In this document: one piece after another, positions 21,008 to 30,736 of the stretch
Layout of the letters: each line of letters starts with the position of its first letter
How positions within the stretch are numbered: position 1 is the first letter of the stretch
DNA from: Paenibacillus sp. FSL R5-0766
GTDB lineage: Bacteria; Bacillota; Bacilli; Paenibacillales; Paenibacillaceae
NCBI RefSeq assembly: GCF_037971845.1
Contig: NZ_CP150227.1
Location: 4,526,001 to 4,590,000, forward strand
Length of the DNA: 64,000 bases
Reading direction: 5' to 3'
The notes under the pieces: model-generated
Databases searched by the model: none
Told to the model about the DNA's origin: nothing
What the model saw: only the letters and a program-made list of their open reading frames with translations
Position numbers and translations under genes: made by a program

Positions 21008-23620
21008 TTATTCAAACTTTCCGTAGAAAGCGTTGCGGTATACATCAGCCAGTTCAGTTACCAGCGGCAACTTCGGATTGGCGGTTGTGCATTGATCTTC
21101 GAAGGCACGGTCAGCCAGATAATCGACATGTGCTTCAAAGTCTTTGGCATCAAATCCGATTTCCTGGAACGATTCTTCAATGCCTAATGTTTTGTTCAGT
21201 TTGCGAATGGCATTGATGAGACTGGTTACGCCTTCTTCTGTCGTACGAGCAGGCAATCCCAAGATGCGGGCGATTTCGGCATACCGCTCATCCGCTACAA
21301 AGTGCGAATATTTCGGGAACGATGCAAATTTGGTCGGTTTTTTCGCGTTGTAACGAATAACGTGTGGCATCAGGATTGCATTGGTGCGTCCGTGTGCGGT
21401 GTGATACTGACCGCCCCATTTGTGCGCCAAGCTGTGGTTAATGCCCAGGAATGCGTTGGCAAACGCCATACCTGCAATCGTGGAAGCATTATGCATTTTT
21501 TCACGTGCCAGTTTATCGCCTTGCAGCGCAGATTGCTCCAGGTATTGGAATACCAGTTGGATTGCTTTGATCGCAAGTCCATCCGTGTAATCATTTGCCA
21601 TAACAGATACATAAGCTTCAATCGCATGCGTCAGTACGTCCATACCTGTATCTGCAACGGCTGTTCTAGGCAGGGAGTATACAAACTCCGGATCGACAAT
21701 CGCTACGTCTGGTGTCAGCTCATAGTCGGCCAATGGATATTTGATGTTACCTTGATTTTTATCTGTGATAACCGCGAACGATGTCACTTCAGAACCTGTA
21801 CCCGATGTGGTTGGGATCGCTACAAATTTCGCTTTTACGCCGAGACGTGGATATTTGTAAATCCGTTTGCGGATATCCATGAATTTTTGTTTCAGATCGT
21901 TGAAGTCCGTGTCCGGATATTCATAGAATAACCACATGGCTTTGGCAGCATCCATCGGTGATCCACCACCAAGTGCGATAATGCAGTCTGGTTGGAAGCG
22001 GCGCATCATTTCGGTTCCGCGATCTACCGTTGTTGTGGATGGATCTGGTTCTACATCGGAGAACACTTCGATCGCTACTGGCATTTGGCGTTGACGCAGA
22101 TAGTGTTCTACCTTTTCAACATATCCAAGTTTCACCATCATGGCATCCGTAATAATCGCCACACGTGTGATGTCAGGCATTTTGGCAAGATACTGTGTTG
22201 CCCCTTTTTCGAAGTAGACTTTGTTCGGCACTTTGAACCATTGCATATTCACGGTACGGCGAGCCACCCTTTTCACATTGATTAAGTTCACAGCGGTTAC
22301 GTTGGAAGAAGTCGAGTTACGTCCGTATGATCCGCATCCCAGTGTCAATGACGGCATGTTTGTGTTGTAGATATCCCCGATGGCACCGTGTGTGGATGGT
22401 GAGTTCACAATAATCCGTCCAGTTTGCAGACGATCTGCGAATTTGCCGATCACTTCTTCATTTGTGGAGTGGATAACCGAGGAGTGACCCATGCCGCCAA
22501 AAGCAACCACTTCTGCCGCACGTTCAATGCCCTCTGCTGCCGTTTTAACTTTGTAACAAGCCAGTACCGGGCTTAATTTCTCAGCCGACAATGGGAATTT
22601 GGTACCTACCCCTTCAATCTCGGCCACGAGAATTTTGGTGCCTGCTGGAACTTCAATACCGCACAATTTCGCAATGCTTACCGCAGATTGACCAACAATC
22701 GCCGGGTTCACCGCACATTTCTCTGCATTAATCGCACCTGCTGTCAATTTTGCTGCTTCATCTTTGTTAACAAAGTAACAGCCATTTGCAATCATTTTTT
22801 TCTTCACTTGATCAAAGATCGGTTCTTCAATGATCACCGCTTGTTCAGAAGCACAGATCATGCCGTTGTCGAAAGACTTGGACAGAATCAAATCCGTTAC
22901 TGCCTGATTGATATCCGCGCTTTTCTCGATAAAGCAAGGTACGTTACCCGGTCCTACGCCCAGTGCAGGTTTACCACAGCTGTACGCTGCACGTACCATG
23001 CCTGATCCGCCTGTTGCCAGAATGAGAGCCACATCATTGTGATTCATCAGTTCGTTTGTACGATCCATGGAAGGATCATCAATCCATTGAATACAATCTG
23101 CTGGTGCACCATGCTTCACCGCTGCATCACGCAAGATTCTAGCAGCTTCCCGGCTACAATTCTGTGCAGATGGGTGGAAACCAAAGATGATTGGGTTACG
23201 CGTCTTGATGGAGATCAGTGCTTTAAACATCGTTGTTGATGTTGGGTTCGTTACTGGGGTGATCCCCATGATGATCCCAACCGGCTCCGCAATTTTCTGG
23301 AAGCTTTCGTACTCATTATCTTCAATTACACCTACCGTTTTGTCATATTTAATGCTATGATACACATATTCTGTAGCAAATATATTCTTGGTGATTTTAT
23401 CCTCATATACTCCGCGGCCTGTTTCTTCTACGGCCATCTTGGCGAGCATCATGTGTTTATCTAGACCCGCAAGCGCCATTGCTTGCACAATCCGGTCAAT
23501 CTGCTTCTGGTCCATCTTCATGAATGCGGCGTGTGCTTTATTCGCTTTGTCGATTAACGTTTGAATATACTGACCTGCTGTCGGTTCTTTTGCTGGGGCG
23601 ACTTCGTTCTTTACAGCCAT
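21008..23620 (-). CDS. adhE: Bifunctional acetaldehyde-CoA/alcohol dehydrogenase
   Basis: Reduces acetyl-CoA to acetaldehyde and then ethanol, regenerating NAD+ in fermentation; forms spirosomes in relatives. Residues about 1-440 are the CoA-acylating aldehyde dehydrogenase half ([10 protein letters not shown], catalytic Cys in [10 protein letters not shown]). Residues about 455-870 are the iron-dependent alcohol dehydrogenase half ([35 protein letters not shown]). The frame opens at 23758, but the ATG at 23620 has AGGAGG nine bases upstream and gives MAVKNEVAP; the result, 870 residues, is the family length. An Fnr box sits 82 bp before the start. Confidence 0.96.
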   Translation of the reverse strand: MAVKNEVAPAKEPTAGQYIQTLIDKANKAHAAFMKMDQKQIDRIVQAMALAGLDKHMMLAKMAVEETGRGVYEDKITKNIFATEYVYHSIKYDKTVGVIEDNEYESFQKIAEPVGIIMGITPVTNPTSTTMFKALISIKTRNPIIFGFHPSAQNCSREAARILRDAAVKHGAPADCIQWIDDPSMDRTNELMNHNDVALILATGGSGMVRAAYSCGKPALGVGPGNVPCFIEKSADINQAVTDLILSKSFDNGMICASEQAVIIEEPIFDQVKKKMIANGCYFVNKDEAAKLTAGAINAEKCAVNPAIVGQSAVSIAKLCGIEVPAGTKILVAEIEGVGTKFPLSAEKLSPVLACYKVKTAAEGIERAAEVVAFGGMGHSSVIHSTNEEVIGKFADRLQTGRIIVNSPSTHGAIGDIYNTNMPSLTLGCGSYGRNSTSSNVTAVNLINVKRVARRTVNMQWFKVPNKVYFEKGATQYLAKMPDITRVAIITDAMMVKLGYVEKVEHYLRQRQMPVAIEVFSDVEPDPSTTTVDRGTEMMRRFQPDCIIALGGGSPMDAAKAMWLFYEYPDTDFNDLKQKFMDIRKRIYKYPRLGVKAKFVAIPTTSGTGSEVTSFAVITDKNQGNIKYPLADYELTPDVAIVDPEFVYSLPRTAVADTGMDVLTHAIEAYVSVMANDYTDGLAIKAIQLVFQYLEQSALQGDKLAREKMHNASTIAGMAFANAFLGINHSLAHKWGGQYHTAHGRTNAILMPHVIRYNAKKPTKFASFPKYSHFVADERYAEIARILGLPARTTEEGVTSLINAIRKLNKTLGIEESFQEIGFDAKDFEAHVDYLADRAFEDQCTTANPKLPLVTELADVYRNAFYGKFE

Positions 23621-23701
23621 CTCCCTCATCCTCCTAAAGGTTCGTTTTGGTTTGTCTCTCTTCTTTACATTCACATCGTACCATGGGTAAAAGGTTAAAT
23701 A

Positions 23702-23717
23702 TGTGATTTTTTTCACA
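23702..23717. promoter_or_regulatory. Fnr box upstream of adhE
   Basis: TGTGATTTTTTTCACA is a perfect TGTGA-N6-TCACA site starting 82 bp upstream of the adhE ATG, almost the same distance as at pflB. Confidence 0.85.
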
Positions 23718-23818
23718 AAGTATAACAAATTTAATTTAAGTTTTGTAGTGTCCTTCACACGACCATTTTCACTTCCTATTTAAAATAGAGGGCTATAAAA
23801 TTCATCCTCTCCATCAAA

Positions 23819-23834
23819 AGTGAATTTAATCACA
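23819..23834. promoter_or_regulatory. Fnr-like box in the adhE-fnr gap
   Basis: AGTGAATTTAATCACA differs from TGTGA-N6-TCACA at one position. It lies 199 bp upstream of adhE and 217 bp upstream of fnr, so it may serve either gene. Confidence 0.6.
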
Positions 23835-24050
23835 ATGTTTGAAATTTCGTCATTTTTGCCCCCTTTCCTTCCCCCTCAAACGGTAAGATTAGGTATATAC
23901 TGAACTTAAAAATTGAACCACCGCAATTTGTACCGTCCTTCCTCCCGGCCGAGATGACCCTGATCAGGACGGCAACGGTTTGCGGCGAACCTCGGAGGCT
24001 ACTGCTCACTACAGAAGGTCGTCCGATGGACATAAAGGGGAGATAGACTA

Positions 24051-24767
24051 ATGAGAGAACTAACAACTGTACTGGAAAAGCGCGGTAATACCAACTGTTT
24101 CTCGGAAGCGAATTTCAACCATCTGCTGGTTACCATGAAAGATAGAACCTATCCGGAAGGTACACATCTGTACTGGGAAGGCGACATCTCTGACAAACTT
24201 TATTATATGAAACGAGGTCGTGCCCAGATCACCAAATCCACGGATGAAGGCAAGGAACTGATCATGTACATGTATCAATCCGGTGATATGATTGGGCAGG
24301 CTGATCCCTTCTTTGGCTCTAAACACAGCTTCTCAGCGGAAGTGCTGGAGGACAGTGAGATTGGTGTACTGGAGCATAAAGACCTGGAAATGTTAATCTG
24401 CCAGCATTGTGACTTTGCGATCGATTTTATGAAATGGATGGGCATCCACCACCGGTTGACACAGACCAAGTTCCGGGATCTCATGTTATATGGCAAACCG
24501 GGTGCACTCTGCTCCACCCTCATTCGGTTGTCGAATTCGTATGGTGAGCCTCATGGAGAGCATGTCATTATTCACAAAAAAATTACCCACACGGACCTGT
24601 CCAATATGATTGGAGCCACTCGTGAAAGTGTAAACCGCATGTTAAGCGACCTGCGTAAGAAAGATGGGATTGAATATGACAATGGCATGATTGTTATCAA
24701 AGATCTGAAGATGCTGCAAGGGATCTGTCACTGTGAACTTTGCCCGAACGAGATCTGTCGTATTTAA
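24051..24767 (+). CDS. fnr: Anaerobic regulator Fnr, Bacillus type
   Basis: Crp/Fnr-family regulator of 238 residues. An N-terminal cyclic-nucleotide-like beta roll (about 20-125: GTHLYWEGDISDKLYYMKRG) is followed by a dimer helix and a C-terminal winged helix with the recognition segment DLSNMIGATRESVNRMLSDL. Its C-terminus has four cysteines (226, 228, 231, 236). Bacillus subtilis Fnr binds its oxygen-sensing 4Fe-4S cluster through C-terminal cysteines, so the same is expected here. GGGGAGA precedes the start. The neighbours pflB-pflA and adhE carry its boxes. Confidence 0.9.
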   Translation: MRELTTVLEKRGNTNCFSEANFNHLLVTMKDRTYPEGTHLYWEGDISDKLYYMKRGRAQITKSTDEGKELIMYMYQSGDMIGQADPFFGSKHSFSAEVLEDSEIGVLEHKDLEMLICQHCDFAIDFMKWMGIHHRLTQTKFRDLMLYGKPGALCSTLIRLSNSYGEPHGEHVIIHKKITHTDLSNMIGATRESVNRMLSDLRKKDGIEYDNGMIVIKDLKMLQGICHCELCPNEICRI

Positions 24768-24810
24768 TATTTGACTGTGCTAATCGGATATTGCTTATAT
24801 ATTTAATGAA

Positions 24811-24846
24811 AAAAAGCCCAGTTCTCTAAAAAGAGATTGGGCTTCT
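24811..24846 (-). terminator. Shared terminator between fnr and the DUF4430-like gene
   Basis: AGCCCAGTTCTCT/AGAGATTGGGCTT stem. The T-run is strong on the minus strand and weaker on the plus strand, so it ends the gene at 24855-25568 and can also stop fnr. Confidence 0.8.
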
Positions 24847-24854
24847 TGGTATAC

Positions 24855-25568
24855 TTAGGATGCATTGGTCAATTCAAGCTTTACCGCATCACGTGGATTC
24901 AATTTCATGTCGAGACCATTTTCCATTAATTCTTTGTCATTCACCATAATGACCCACCGCTCATTCATACGAGGCGTGACATTCTCGACCGAAACGACAA
25001 ATTTGTTATTCTCCGACATTCTTACAATGCCGCTGGACTTCAACACATCGCGAACTGTGCACTCTTGAACGTAGACGCCGGCATATTGACGATTAAGGGT
25101 TGGCATAATGTTTCCACCGCTAACCTTGAGTAACGTTGTCTGATATGCAACGCCATCCCCCCCACTGTCAGCGGCTTTCACGTAAATGATCACTTCATCT
25201 TTGGCATGAAGTTCCATGTCCCAATCTTCCTGCTCAATATCCTTGCCATTTAATTTGACAGCCCAGCTAAGCGAAGAATCCAGAGAAACTTCACCGACGG
25301 ATTGAATCCGTTTGCCATCTGCCGTAAAATCAACCAGTCCGCTATTAAGTAATGCTTTTTTGAGTGTCAAACCCTCACTAAAATCTCGCTTAATGGACTT
25401 TGTTGCATCAGGCAAAAACGTACTGCCATCTACAGCCACTGTGATTGTATTCGCTGTTTCTGTCTCTTTGACAATTGGCTGCTCAGAAGGCTGTGTCTCA
25501 CTACAACCAGCCAAGATCGCCAGTAGGAGCAAACATACACCTATGTAACCGGGGATTTTTTTCATCAT
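24855..25568 (-). CDS. Lipoprotein with two DUF4430-like domains
   Basis: Predicted surface lipoprotein, 237 residues. MMKKIPGYIGVC and a hydrophobic stretch end in lipobox LAGC. Two similar modules follow, about 35-135 and 145-237. Each has a strand, a segment GLTLKKALLNSGL or TVRDVLKSSGI, a W-containing strand (LSWAVKLNGK, RWVIMVNDK) and a final D-x-V strand. This is the shape of DUF4430, the transcobalamin C-terminal-like domain often linked to cobalamin or surface display; binding of cobalamin is not shown. The frame opens at 25613, but the lipoprotein start at 25568 is more natural. Alone between terminators. Confidence 0.65.
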   Translation of the reverse strand: MMKKIPGYIGVCLLLLAILAGCSETQPSEQPIVKETETANTITVAVDGSTFLPDATKSIKRDFSEGLTLKKALLNSGLVDFTADGKRIQSVGEVSLDSSLSWAVKLNGKDIEQEDWDMELHAKDEVIIYVKAADSGGDGVAYQTTLLKVSGGNIMPTLNRQYAGVYVQECTVRDVLKSSGIVRMSENNKFVVSVENVTPRMNERWVIMVNDKELMENGLDMKLNPRDAVKLELTNAS

Positions 25569-25705
25569 GTAGGTAACACCACCCTGCGTAAAATCATTCA
25601 CCCTGTTGTCCATAACCTCTATTATGGCACAACCTTAAGCAAAAAAAAGTGTCAAAGCCGTTACTTTTATAGGGTACCGCCTTCAAATAAGGCTTGTACA
25701 AGAAA

Positions 25706-25727
25706 GAGAGCCTGCACACAGGCTCTC
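25706..25727 (-). terminator. Terminator after the gene at 25766-26497
   Basis: Perfect stem GAGAGCCTG/CAGGCTCTC with a TGTG loop and TTTCTT after it on the minus strand. Confidence 0.75.
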
Positions 25728-25765
25728 CAATCTAAATTATTTTCACGTTATCATTGGTTACGTTA

Positions 25766-26497
25766 TCATTGGACACAAGCCTGCATGTATGTCCGTCCTC
25801 CATCGCCATCTTTCAGATATGGATTAAGCCCAAAGAACTGCTCCTCAGATACGTATACCCCTGTCAGCAATCGCCCTTCAAGCAATCCACCGTCCACCTG
25901 CACGCAGCATGAAGGTGCGTCTACATACTCCTGATACAACGGAATCTGACCATATTGTTGATGTACCTTGAATACCTTGCCTTGCTCATGCAAAGGGCGT
26001 TCCGAGAAATAGGTAGGCACAATATAACGGGCAATGACATCCAGTTCCTGAACGCTGTAAAAGGGTTCATCACCAAGCCATGGTGCAAACATTCGAATCT
26101 TCTCATATTGAGACCAGACAACCGCCTGAATCAGCATTTCTGCCTGAACCAACCGACCTTCTCCCACATCCAGAACCCATTGCTTACCATGGATAGTTTC
26201 TTCCATCTGAGACATCGTTGAATCAGGTTGTCCCAGCTCACATCCGATACACTTCCAGCCCCTGGACGTTTGAATCCATTTTTGCAGCACCGCCGGAGCT
26301 AATCTCGGACCATCGCTGTTCACAGAATGCGTATTCACTTCGGCAAAATCATCTTTAACTGAACGGGAATATGCTGTGCGCTTAAACAACTCCGCAGCTT
26401 TTTTATAAATTAGATGGACCTGAATGGATGCGCTCTCAAGTTCTGCAATATCTTCTTTGCCGTAGCGTACTTCACGGGATAAGCTTTCTTCTCTCAT
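25766..26497 (-). CDS. Hypothetical protein, 243 residues
   Basis: Not recognised. The ATG at 26497 has AAGGAGG ten bases upstream; the frame opens at 26536 without a better site. It has no signal peptide or membrane segment. A helical Glu-rich start (YGKEDIAELESASIQVHLIYKKAAELFKR) is followed by KWIQTSRGWKCIGCELGQPD, where a CxxC pair could bind metal. WSQYEKIRMFAPWLGDEPF and a CC pair near the C-terminus follow. Its own terminator makes it monocistronic. Codon use is like the neighbours, so it is probably a core-lineage gene. Confidence 0.7.
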   Translation of the reverse strand: MREESLSREVRYGKEDIAELESASIQVHLIYKKAAELFKRTAYSRSVKDDFAEVNTHSVNSDGPRLAPAVLQKWIQTSRGWKCIGCELGQPDSTMSQMEETIHGKQWVLDVGEGRLVQAEMLIQAVVWSQYEKIRMFAPWLGDEPFYSVQELDVIARYIVPTYFSERPLHEQGKVFKVHQQYGQIPLYQEYVDAPSCCVQVDGGLLEGRLLTGVYVSEEQFFGLNPYLKDGDGGRTYMQACVQ

Positions 26498-26616
26498 GAC
26501 AAGTGGGCCTCCTTCGCTCCGGCCGTCTGTGGCCATTTTCTATAGATTATACTACAACTCATGACAACATGTGCATAGCCCAGGAGAAAAACGCCGATCC
26601 ACCTAATCCTTAAGAC

Positions 26617-26647
26617 AAAAACCCCTGATTTCCACGGAAATCAGGAG
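26617..26647 (-). terminator. Terminator of the HxlR-family gene
   Basis: CTCCTGATTTCC/GGAAATCAGGGG stem then TTTTTG on the minus strand. Confidence 0.8.
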
Positions 26648-26691
26648 TCTATGTCATTCATGTAACAAAAGTGGATGATATTGCTTATGCG

Positions 26692-27033
26692 TTAGTCAAC
26701 CCACTGCTCAGCCCAGTCTTGAATTTGATTCATGACAGGCTGGAGCGCTCTACCTTTATCCGTCAGTTCATATTCAATACGAACTGGCGTCTCGGGATAG
26801 ACGTGACGAACCAGAATACCTTCACTCTCCAGATCTTTCATCCGTTCGGATAACATCTTATCACTCATGGATGGGATCAGATTGGAGATATCCTTGAATC
26901 GCTTCGAACCACTCATCAACGTTTGAATAATTAAACCATTCCAGCGCTTGCCCAAAAAAGAAAACGCCGTCTCAAAACGCGGACACATCCGCAAGTCTTG
27001 ACCTTCCACATTAATCACCTCTTTAGAGATCAC
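26692..27033 (-). CDS. HxlR-family transcriptional regulator
   Basis: Winged-helix DNA-binding protein of 113 residues, typical for HxlR/YodB/YtcD regulators, which often respond to aldehydes, quinones or disulfide stress. Diagnostic stretches are FSFLGKRWNGLIIQTL, RFKDISNLIPSMSDKMLSERMKDLE and the C-terminal YELTDKGRALQPVM. One cysteine near residue 17 (RMCPRFE) occupies the position of the redox Cys in YodB-like proteins. No target gene is adjacent in divergent orientation, so its regulon is unclear. Confidence 0.9.
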   Translation of the reverse strand: MISKEVINVEGQDLRMCPRFETAFSFLGKRWNGLIIQTLMSGSKRFKDISNLIPSMSDKMLSERMKDLESEGILVRHVYPETPVRIEYELTDKGRALQPVMNQIQDWAEQWVD

Positions 27034-27295
27034 TCAACTTACATTTTGTTAGTATATTTCATAATAACATATTTAAGCTTCAAAGAAAACGCCTGCAACT
27101 AAAAAGTTTAAATTTTAGAAGCATAACATCCAAAATGGATCATACATCCCAGTATACATTACACGATGCGTCGTAACCATGGGAAATATCGTATAACTTC
27201 CCCATAGTACTATCTTACCCAAAAAGAACCCAACTGCCACAGTCATCAATGACTTGGAGAAGGGTTCCTGGGTATATGCTTGCGTTTACGTTATC

Positions 27296-27485
27296 TATAT
27301 CAGTTCAACTAAAGAATATTTACACTAGCACTCCGATGTCAGAACAACTTTCCGATCGCTGTTATCCCCAGATTTTTTTGATTTCTTTCTAAAGGGAAAA
27401 ATCCGGGGATAAAGGCGCACGCTCCGCTTCTTCAAGTTATTTCTGCCCTCTCCGTTAATGTGTAAATGTTAGTTGAACTGATATA
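27296..27485. repeat. Palindromic intergenic element, copy 2
   Basis: 190-bp element with perfect 17-bp inverted ends (TATATCAGTTCAACTAA and TTAGTTGAACTGATATA). Next inside are TTTACAC/GTGTAAA, then the family core CCGATCGCTGTTATCCCC facing AATCCGGGGATAA. It is the best-preserved copy of the family at 20165, 37885 and 39822, and lies between hxlR and the ThuA-like gene. Noncoding. Confidence 0.85.
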
Positions 27486-27510
27486 TATCTTTCACGAAGC
27501 AAATTATGAA

Positions 27511-28239
27511 TTAAACCAGCACGCCACCAAATGATCTTACAGGTTCACTCTTGCCATATTCCGGCTTAAAGCTGCGGGTAGGATATGCCCATTTCACAGC
27601 GTTGCTGATCACTCTTAATATTTCCGGCTTGTAATAGGTCGGATATGTCTCATGACCTGGTCGGAAATAGAAGATTTTACCTTCACCACGCCGGAACGTA
27701 CATCCGCTCCGGAATACTTCCCCACCCTGGAAGTTGCTCACAAATACCAGTTCATCCGGCACTGGAATATCGAAGAATTCACCGTACATCTCTTCTTTTT
27801 CCAATACAATCTTGCCTTTGATGCCATCCGCAATCGGATGAGATGGGTTAACACACCATACAATTTCCTGCTCGTCAGCTACACGCCATTTCAGATCGCA
27901 GCTTGTTCCCATCAGCGCTTTGAATGGTTTGGAGAAATGACCTGAATGGAGCACAATCATTCCCATGCCGTTCAGCACTCGCTGCGCGACCTTCTGTGAG
28001 ATCTCATCGCTTACGCGATCATGTGCCATATGTCCCCACCATATGAGCACATCTGTGGAATTCAGCACTTCATCACTTAATCCGTGTTCAGGCTGATCCA
28101 GTGTAGCTGTACGAATAGCAAAGCCTTCGCCGCCAAGTCCGTCAGCCAGTGCTCGATGCAGACCATCCGGGTAGACTTCCCTTACTTCATCGTGAATTTT
28201 CTCATGGACAAATTCATTCCAAATGGTGACGTTGATCAT
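27511..28239 (-). CDS. ThuA-domain protein (trehalose-utilisation-like)
   Basis: 242 residues of the ThuA/class-I amidotransferase-like fold. Motifs: [41 protein letters not shown], and [17 protein letters not shown] at the end. ThuA-family proteins are linked to disaccharide use, including 3-keto sugars, and often neighbour Gfo/Idh dehydrogenases and sugar isomerases, exactly as here. The ATG at 28239 lies nine bases after AGGGGG; a TTG at 28245 is too close. It is 24 bp downstream of the isomerase gene, same operon. Confidence 0.88.
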   Translation of the reverse strand: MINVTIWNEFVHEKIHDEVREVYPDGLHRALADGLGGEGFAIRTATLDQPEHGLSDEVLNSTDVLIWWGHMAHDRVSDEISQKVAQRVLNGMGMIVLHSGHFSKPFKALMGTSCDLKWRVADEQEIVWCVNPSHPIADGIKGKIVLEKEEMYGEFFDIPVPDELVFVSNFQGGEVFRSGCTFRRGEGKIFYFRPGHETYPTYYKPEILRVISNAVKWAYPTRSFKPEYGKSEPVRSFGGVLV

Positions 28240-28263
28240 ATTCAATTTCCCCCTAGTGTAACT

Positions 28264-29232
28264 CTAAACCCACCACATATCGCCCAGCGGTTCTTCGATC
28301 AATACTTGCTGGAGATTTTGCACGGCTTTAGAGAATCCTTCTTCAACCGACATCAGACCGTCTTCGTGTTCAATACTTACTACATAATCATATCCGACCA
28401 GACGCAAGGCACTCATAATGTCTGCCCATGTCTTGTTATCATGTCCATAACCAACCGAGCGGAACTGCCAAGCCCGATCCAGCATATTGGTATAGTCCTG
28501 CATATCCGTTACACCGTGTTTGTTCACGTTTACCGGATCAATCGTTGTATCTTTGGCATGGAAGTGATGGATGGCTCCTTCACGCCCCAAGATGTGAATT
28601 GCCTGAACCGGATCAATACCTTGCCACCACATGTGACTTGGGTCCAGATTGGCTCCGATCACTTCACCTGCTGCTTCACGCAGTCTCAGCAACGTTGCTG
28701 GAGTATGAACGGAGAATCCACCGTGCAGCTCCAATCCAACTTTTACGTTACGATCTGCTGCAAATTTACCCCACTCTGTCCAGTAAGGGATCACTTTGTT
28801 CTCCCACTGCCACTTCAGGATCTCCTGGAAGTCATTTGGCCATGGTGCAACAGGCCAGTTCGGATATTTGGCATCCTCATGGTCTCCCGGACAACCGGAG
28901 AATGTATTCACTACAGGTACTTCCAGCTTCTCAGCCAGTTCTACCGTTTTAACAAAATCATCGTGGAATCCTTTGGCAATATCCTTTTGCGGATGTAGCG
29001 GGTTACCGTGACAGCTCAGTGCACTGATCGTCAAACCGCGTGATTCCACTGCATTTTTGAAGTTTTTCAATGCTGTAGGATTGCTTAACAACTCATCTGG
29101 CTTACAATGTGCATTGCCTGGATGTCCGCCTGTTCCGATCTCCACTGCTTTTAATCCCTTGGATGCTACATAATCAAGAGCATCCTCCAATTTACGTCCT
29201 CCGAATAGTACCAAAAATACGCCGAGTTTCAA
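28264..29232 (-). CDS. Sugar phosphate isomerase/epimerase (xylose-isomerase-like TIM barrel)
   Basis: 322-residue AP-endonuclease-2-like TIM barrel (COG1082). It has metal-site type residues along the barrel: VEIGTGG, LSCHGNPLHP, LELHGGFSVHTP, NLDPSHMWWQG, HFHAKDT and SIEHED. The start is TTG at 29232, eight bases after GGAGG. Family members isomerise, epimerise or act on keto-sugars and inositols; the exact substrate is not visible. It lies between the Gfo/Idh dehydrogenase and ThuA genes, all on the minus strand. Confidence 0.88.
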   Translation of the reverse strand: MKLGVFLVLFGGRKLEDALDYVASKGLKAVEIGTGGHPGNAHCKPDELLSNPTALKNFKNAVESRGLTISALSCHGNPLHPQKDIAKGFHDDFVKTVELAEKLEVPVVNTFSGCPGDHEDAKYPNWPVAPWPNDFQEILKWQWENKVIPYWTEWGKFAADRNVKVGLELHGGFSVHTPATLLRLREAAGEVIGANLDPSHMWWQGIDPVQAIHILGREGAIHHFHAKDTTIDPVNVNKHGVTDMQDYTNMLDRAWQFRSVGYGHDNKTWADIMSALRLVGYDYVVSIEHEDGLMSVEEGFSKAVQNLQQVLIEEPLGDMWWV

Positions 29233-29433
29233 GTGCGATTCCTCCCTGGATTAGATATCGTATGATTGCTGAATTCATGAATATTGAACTGTATACAATT
29301 ACCGTTCAGATCACATGCCTGTTTGATTAGTGTGGAAAATCGAGAGTGTTTCTATCCTGAAATTGAACGTAAGAATACTGGTTATTCTGCATCACTCGTA
29401 AGAGCATCAAGCTTGGAACACTTTTTACTCAGA

Positions 29434-30537
29434 CTAGTGGGATTCCACGGTTTCAACCTCAGTTTGAACTGTGTGAGTTACTGCAAAAGAATCATAGCTG
29501 CTCTCCAGATGTATGTGCTTGCCTTCAAGTGAAGAACGCTGGAATGAATGCATGGCTTCCAGTACGTGATAAGCAAGCTTGCCACTGGCTTTGTGTTCCC
29601 GTCCGGCACGAATGGATTCAACCATTTCCGTTACGCCGATGCCTCGTTCGTTTTGTCCACTTTCGAAGACTGGTTTGACCGTCTCCCAAGTGTCTTGACC
29701 GTATCTGCGAACCTTCACTTCCCCGTTAAAATAATTGGGGTCCGGTACACTAAGCGTACCTTCTGTACCATAGATTTCAATACGTGGCAGATCCGAAGCT
29801 CCGCGAATATCGAAACTGGTGATCATGGTTGCAATGGCACCTTCTGCAAAATCAATGGTTCCTGCTAAGTGAGTAGGCGTCTCTACTTGCAGTGCTGTAC
29901 CTTCCTTCGGTCCGGAGCCAATCTTGCGATCTGCAATCTGTATGCCTGCCGAGGCACTGATTCTGCGTATCGGTCCCAGCAACGTAATCAGAGCGGTCAG
30001 GTAGTAAGGTCCCATATCAAACATCGGTCCGCCACCTGCGACATAAAAGAACTCTGGATTAGGATGCCAAGCTTCTGGTCCTCCACCCATGAAGAATGAA
30101 GTCGCTGCAACCGGCTTGCCAATCAGCCCATCCTCAATGGCTTTACGAGCTGTCTGTATGCCTGAACCAAGGAAGGTATCCGGTGCAGAACCAACATACA
30201 ATCCCTTCTCCTCAGCCAGCTCAACAACTTTGCGGCCATCCTCAAGAGAAATTGCGAGCGGCTTCTCGGCATACACATGTTTGCCTGCTTCGAGTGCAGC
30301 CAGATCGGTCATGGCATGACTGCCAGGAACCGTAAGGTTCAACACAAGTTCAATTTCGTTATTTTGCAGCAACTCATCTACATTGTAAACGTTTGCGATA
30401 TTAAATTCATCTGCCCGTTCCTGAGCGCGTTCACGAATCAAATCCGCAACAGCCACGACTTCAATGACCGGGTTGTTTTTGAGATTTTCCAAGTAGATGG
30501 CGCTGATGTTACCACACCCGATGATGCCTGCTTTCAT
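29434..30537 (-). CDS. Gfo/Idh/MocA-family sugar dehydrogenase
   Basis: NAD(P)-dependent oxidoreductase, 367 residues. The Rossmann motif GIIGCGNIS starts the protein; the catalytic-lysine motif is AEKPLAISLEDG, and GGGPMFDMGPYYLTAL marks the substrate domain. The frame opens at 30570, with ATGs at 30570, 30558 and 30537. None has an ideally spaced ribosome site, and I chose 30537 because family proteins begin there. Followed by isomerase and ThuA genes, it probably oxidises a sugar to a keto intermediate. Divergent AraC regulator upstream. Confidence 0.87.
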   Translation of the reverse strand: MKAGIIGCGNISAIYLENLKNNPVIEVVAVADLIRERAQERADEFNIANVYNVDELLQNNEIELVLNLTVPGSHAMTDLAALEAGKHVYAEKPLAISLEDGRKVVELAEEKGLYVGSAPDTFLGSGIQTARKAIEDGLIGKPVAATSFFMGGGPEAWHPNPEFFYVAGGGPMFDMGPYYLTALITLLGPIRRISASAGIQIADRKIGSGPKEGTALQVETPTHLAGTIDFAEGAIATMITSFDIRGASDLPRIEIYGTEGTLSVPDPNYFNGEVKVRRYGQDTWETVKPVFESGQNERGIGVTEMVESIRAGREHKASGKLAYHVLEAMHSFQRSSLEGKHIHLESSYDSFAVTHTVQTEVETVESH

Positions 30538-30736
30538 TTTCTCCACTGTGACGTTCATCTCCTTACGCATGGTGAAAATCTGCGTTTGAATGGTTGAGAT
30601 ACATATGTTTTGTTGGATGTTTCCTGTTCCTTGAATCTAATACTATGGTATTCCGTTTCAGCTTCAATTAAAATGAATAATATGATTGAAACATGAACTA
30701 TCTGGTCATAATTTTCAAATTGCAAGGAGTATGCCC

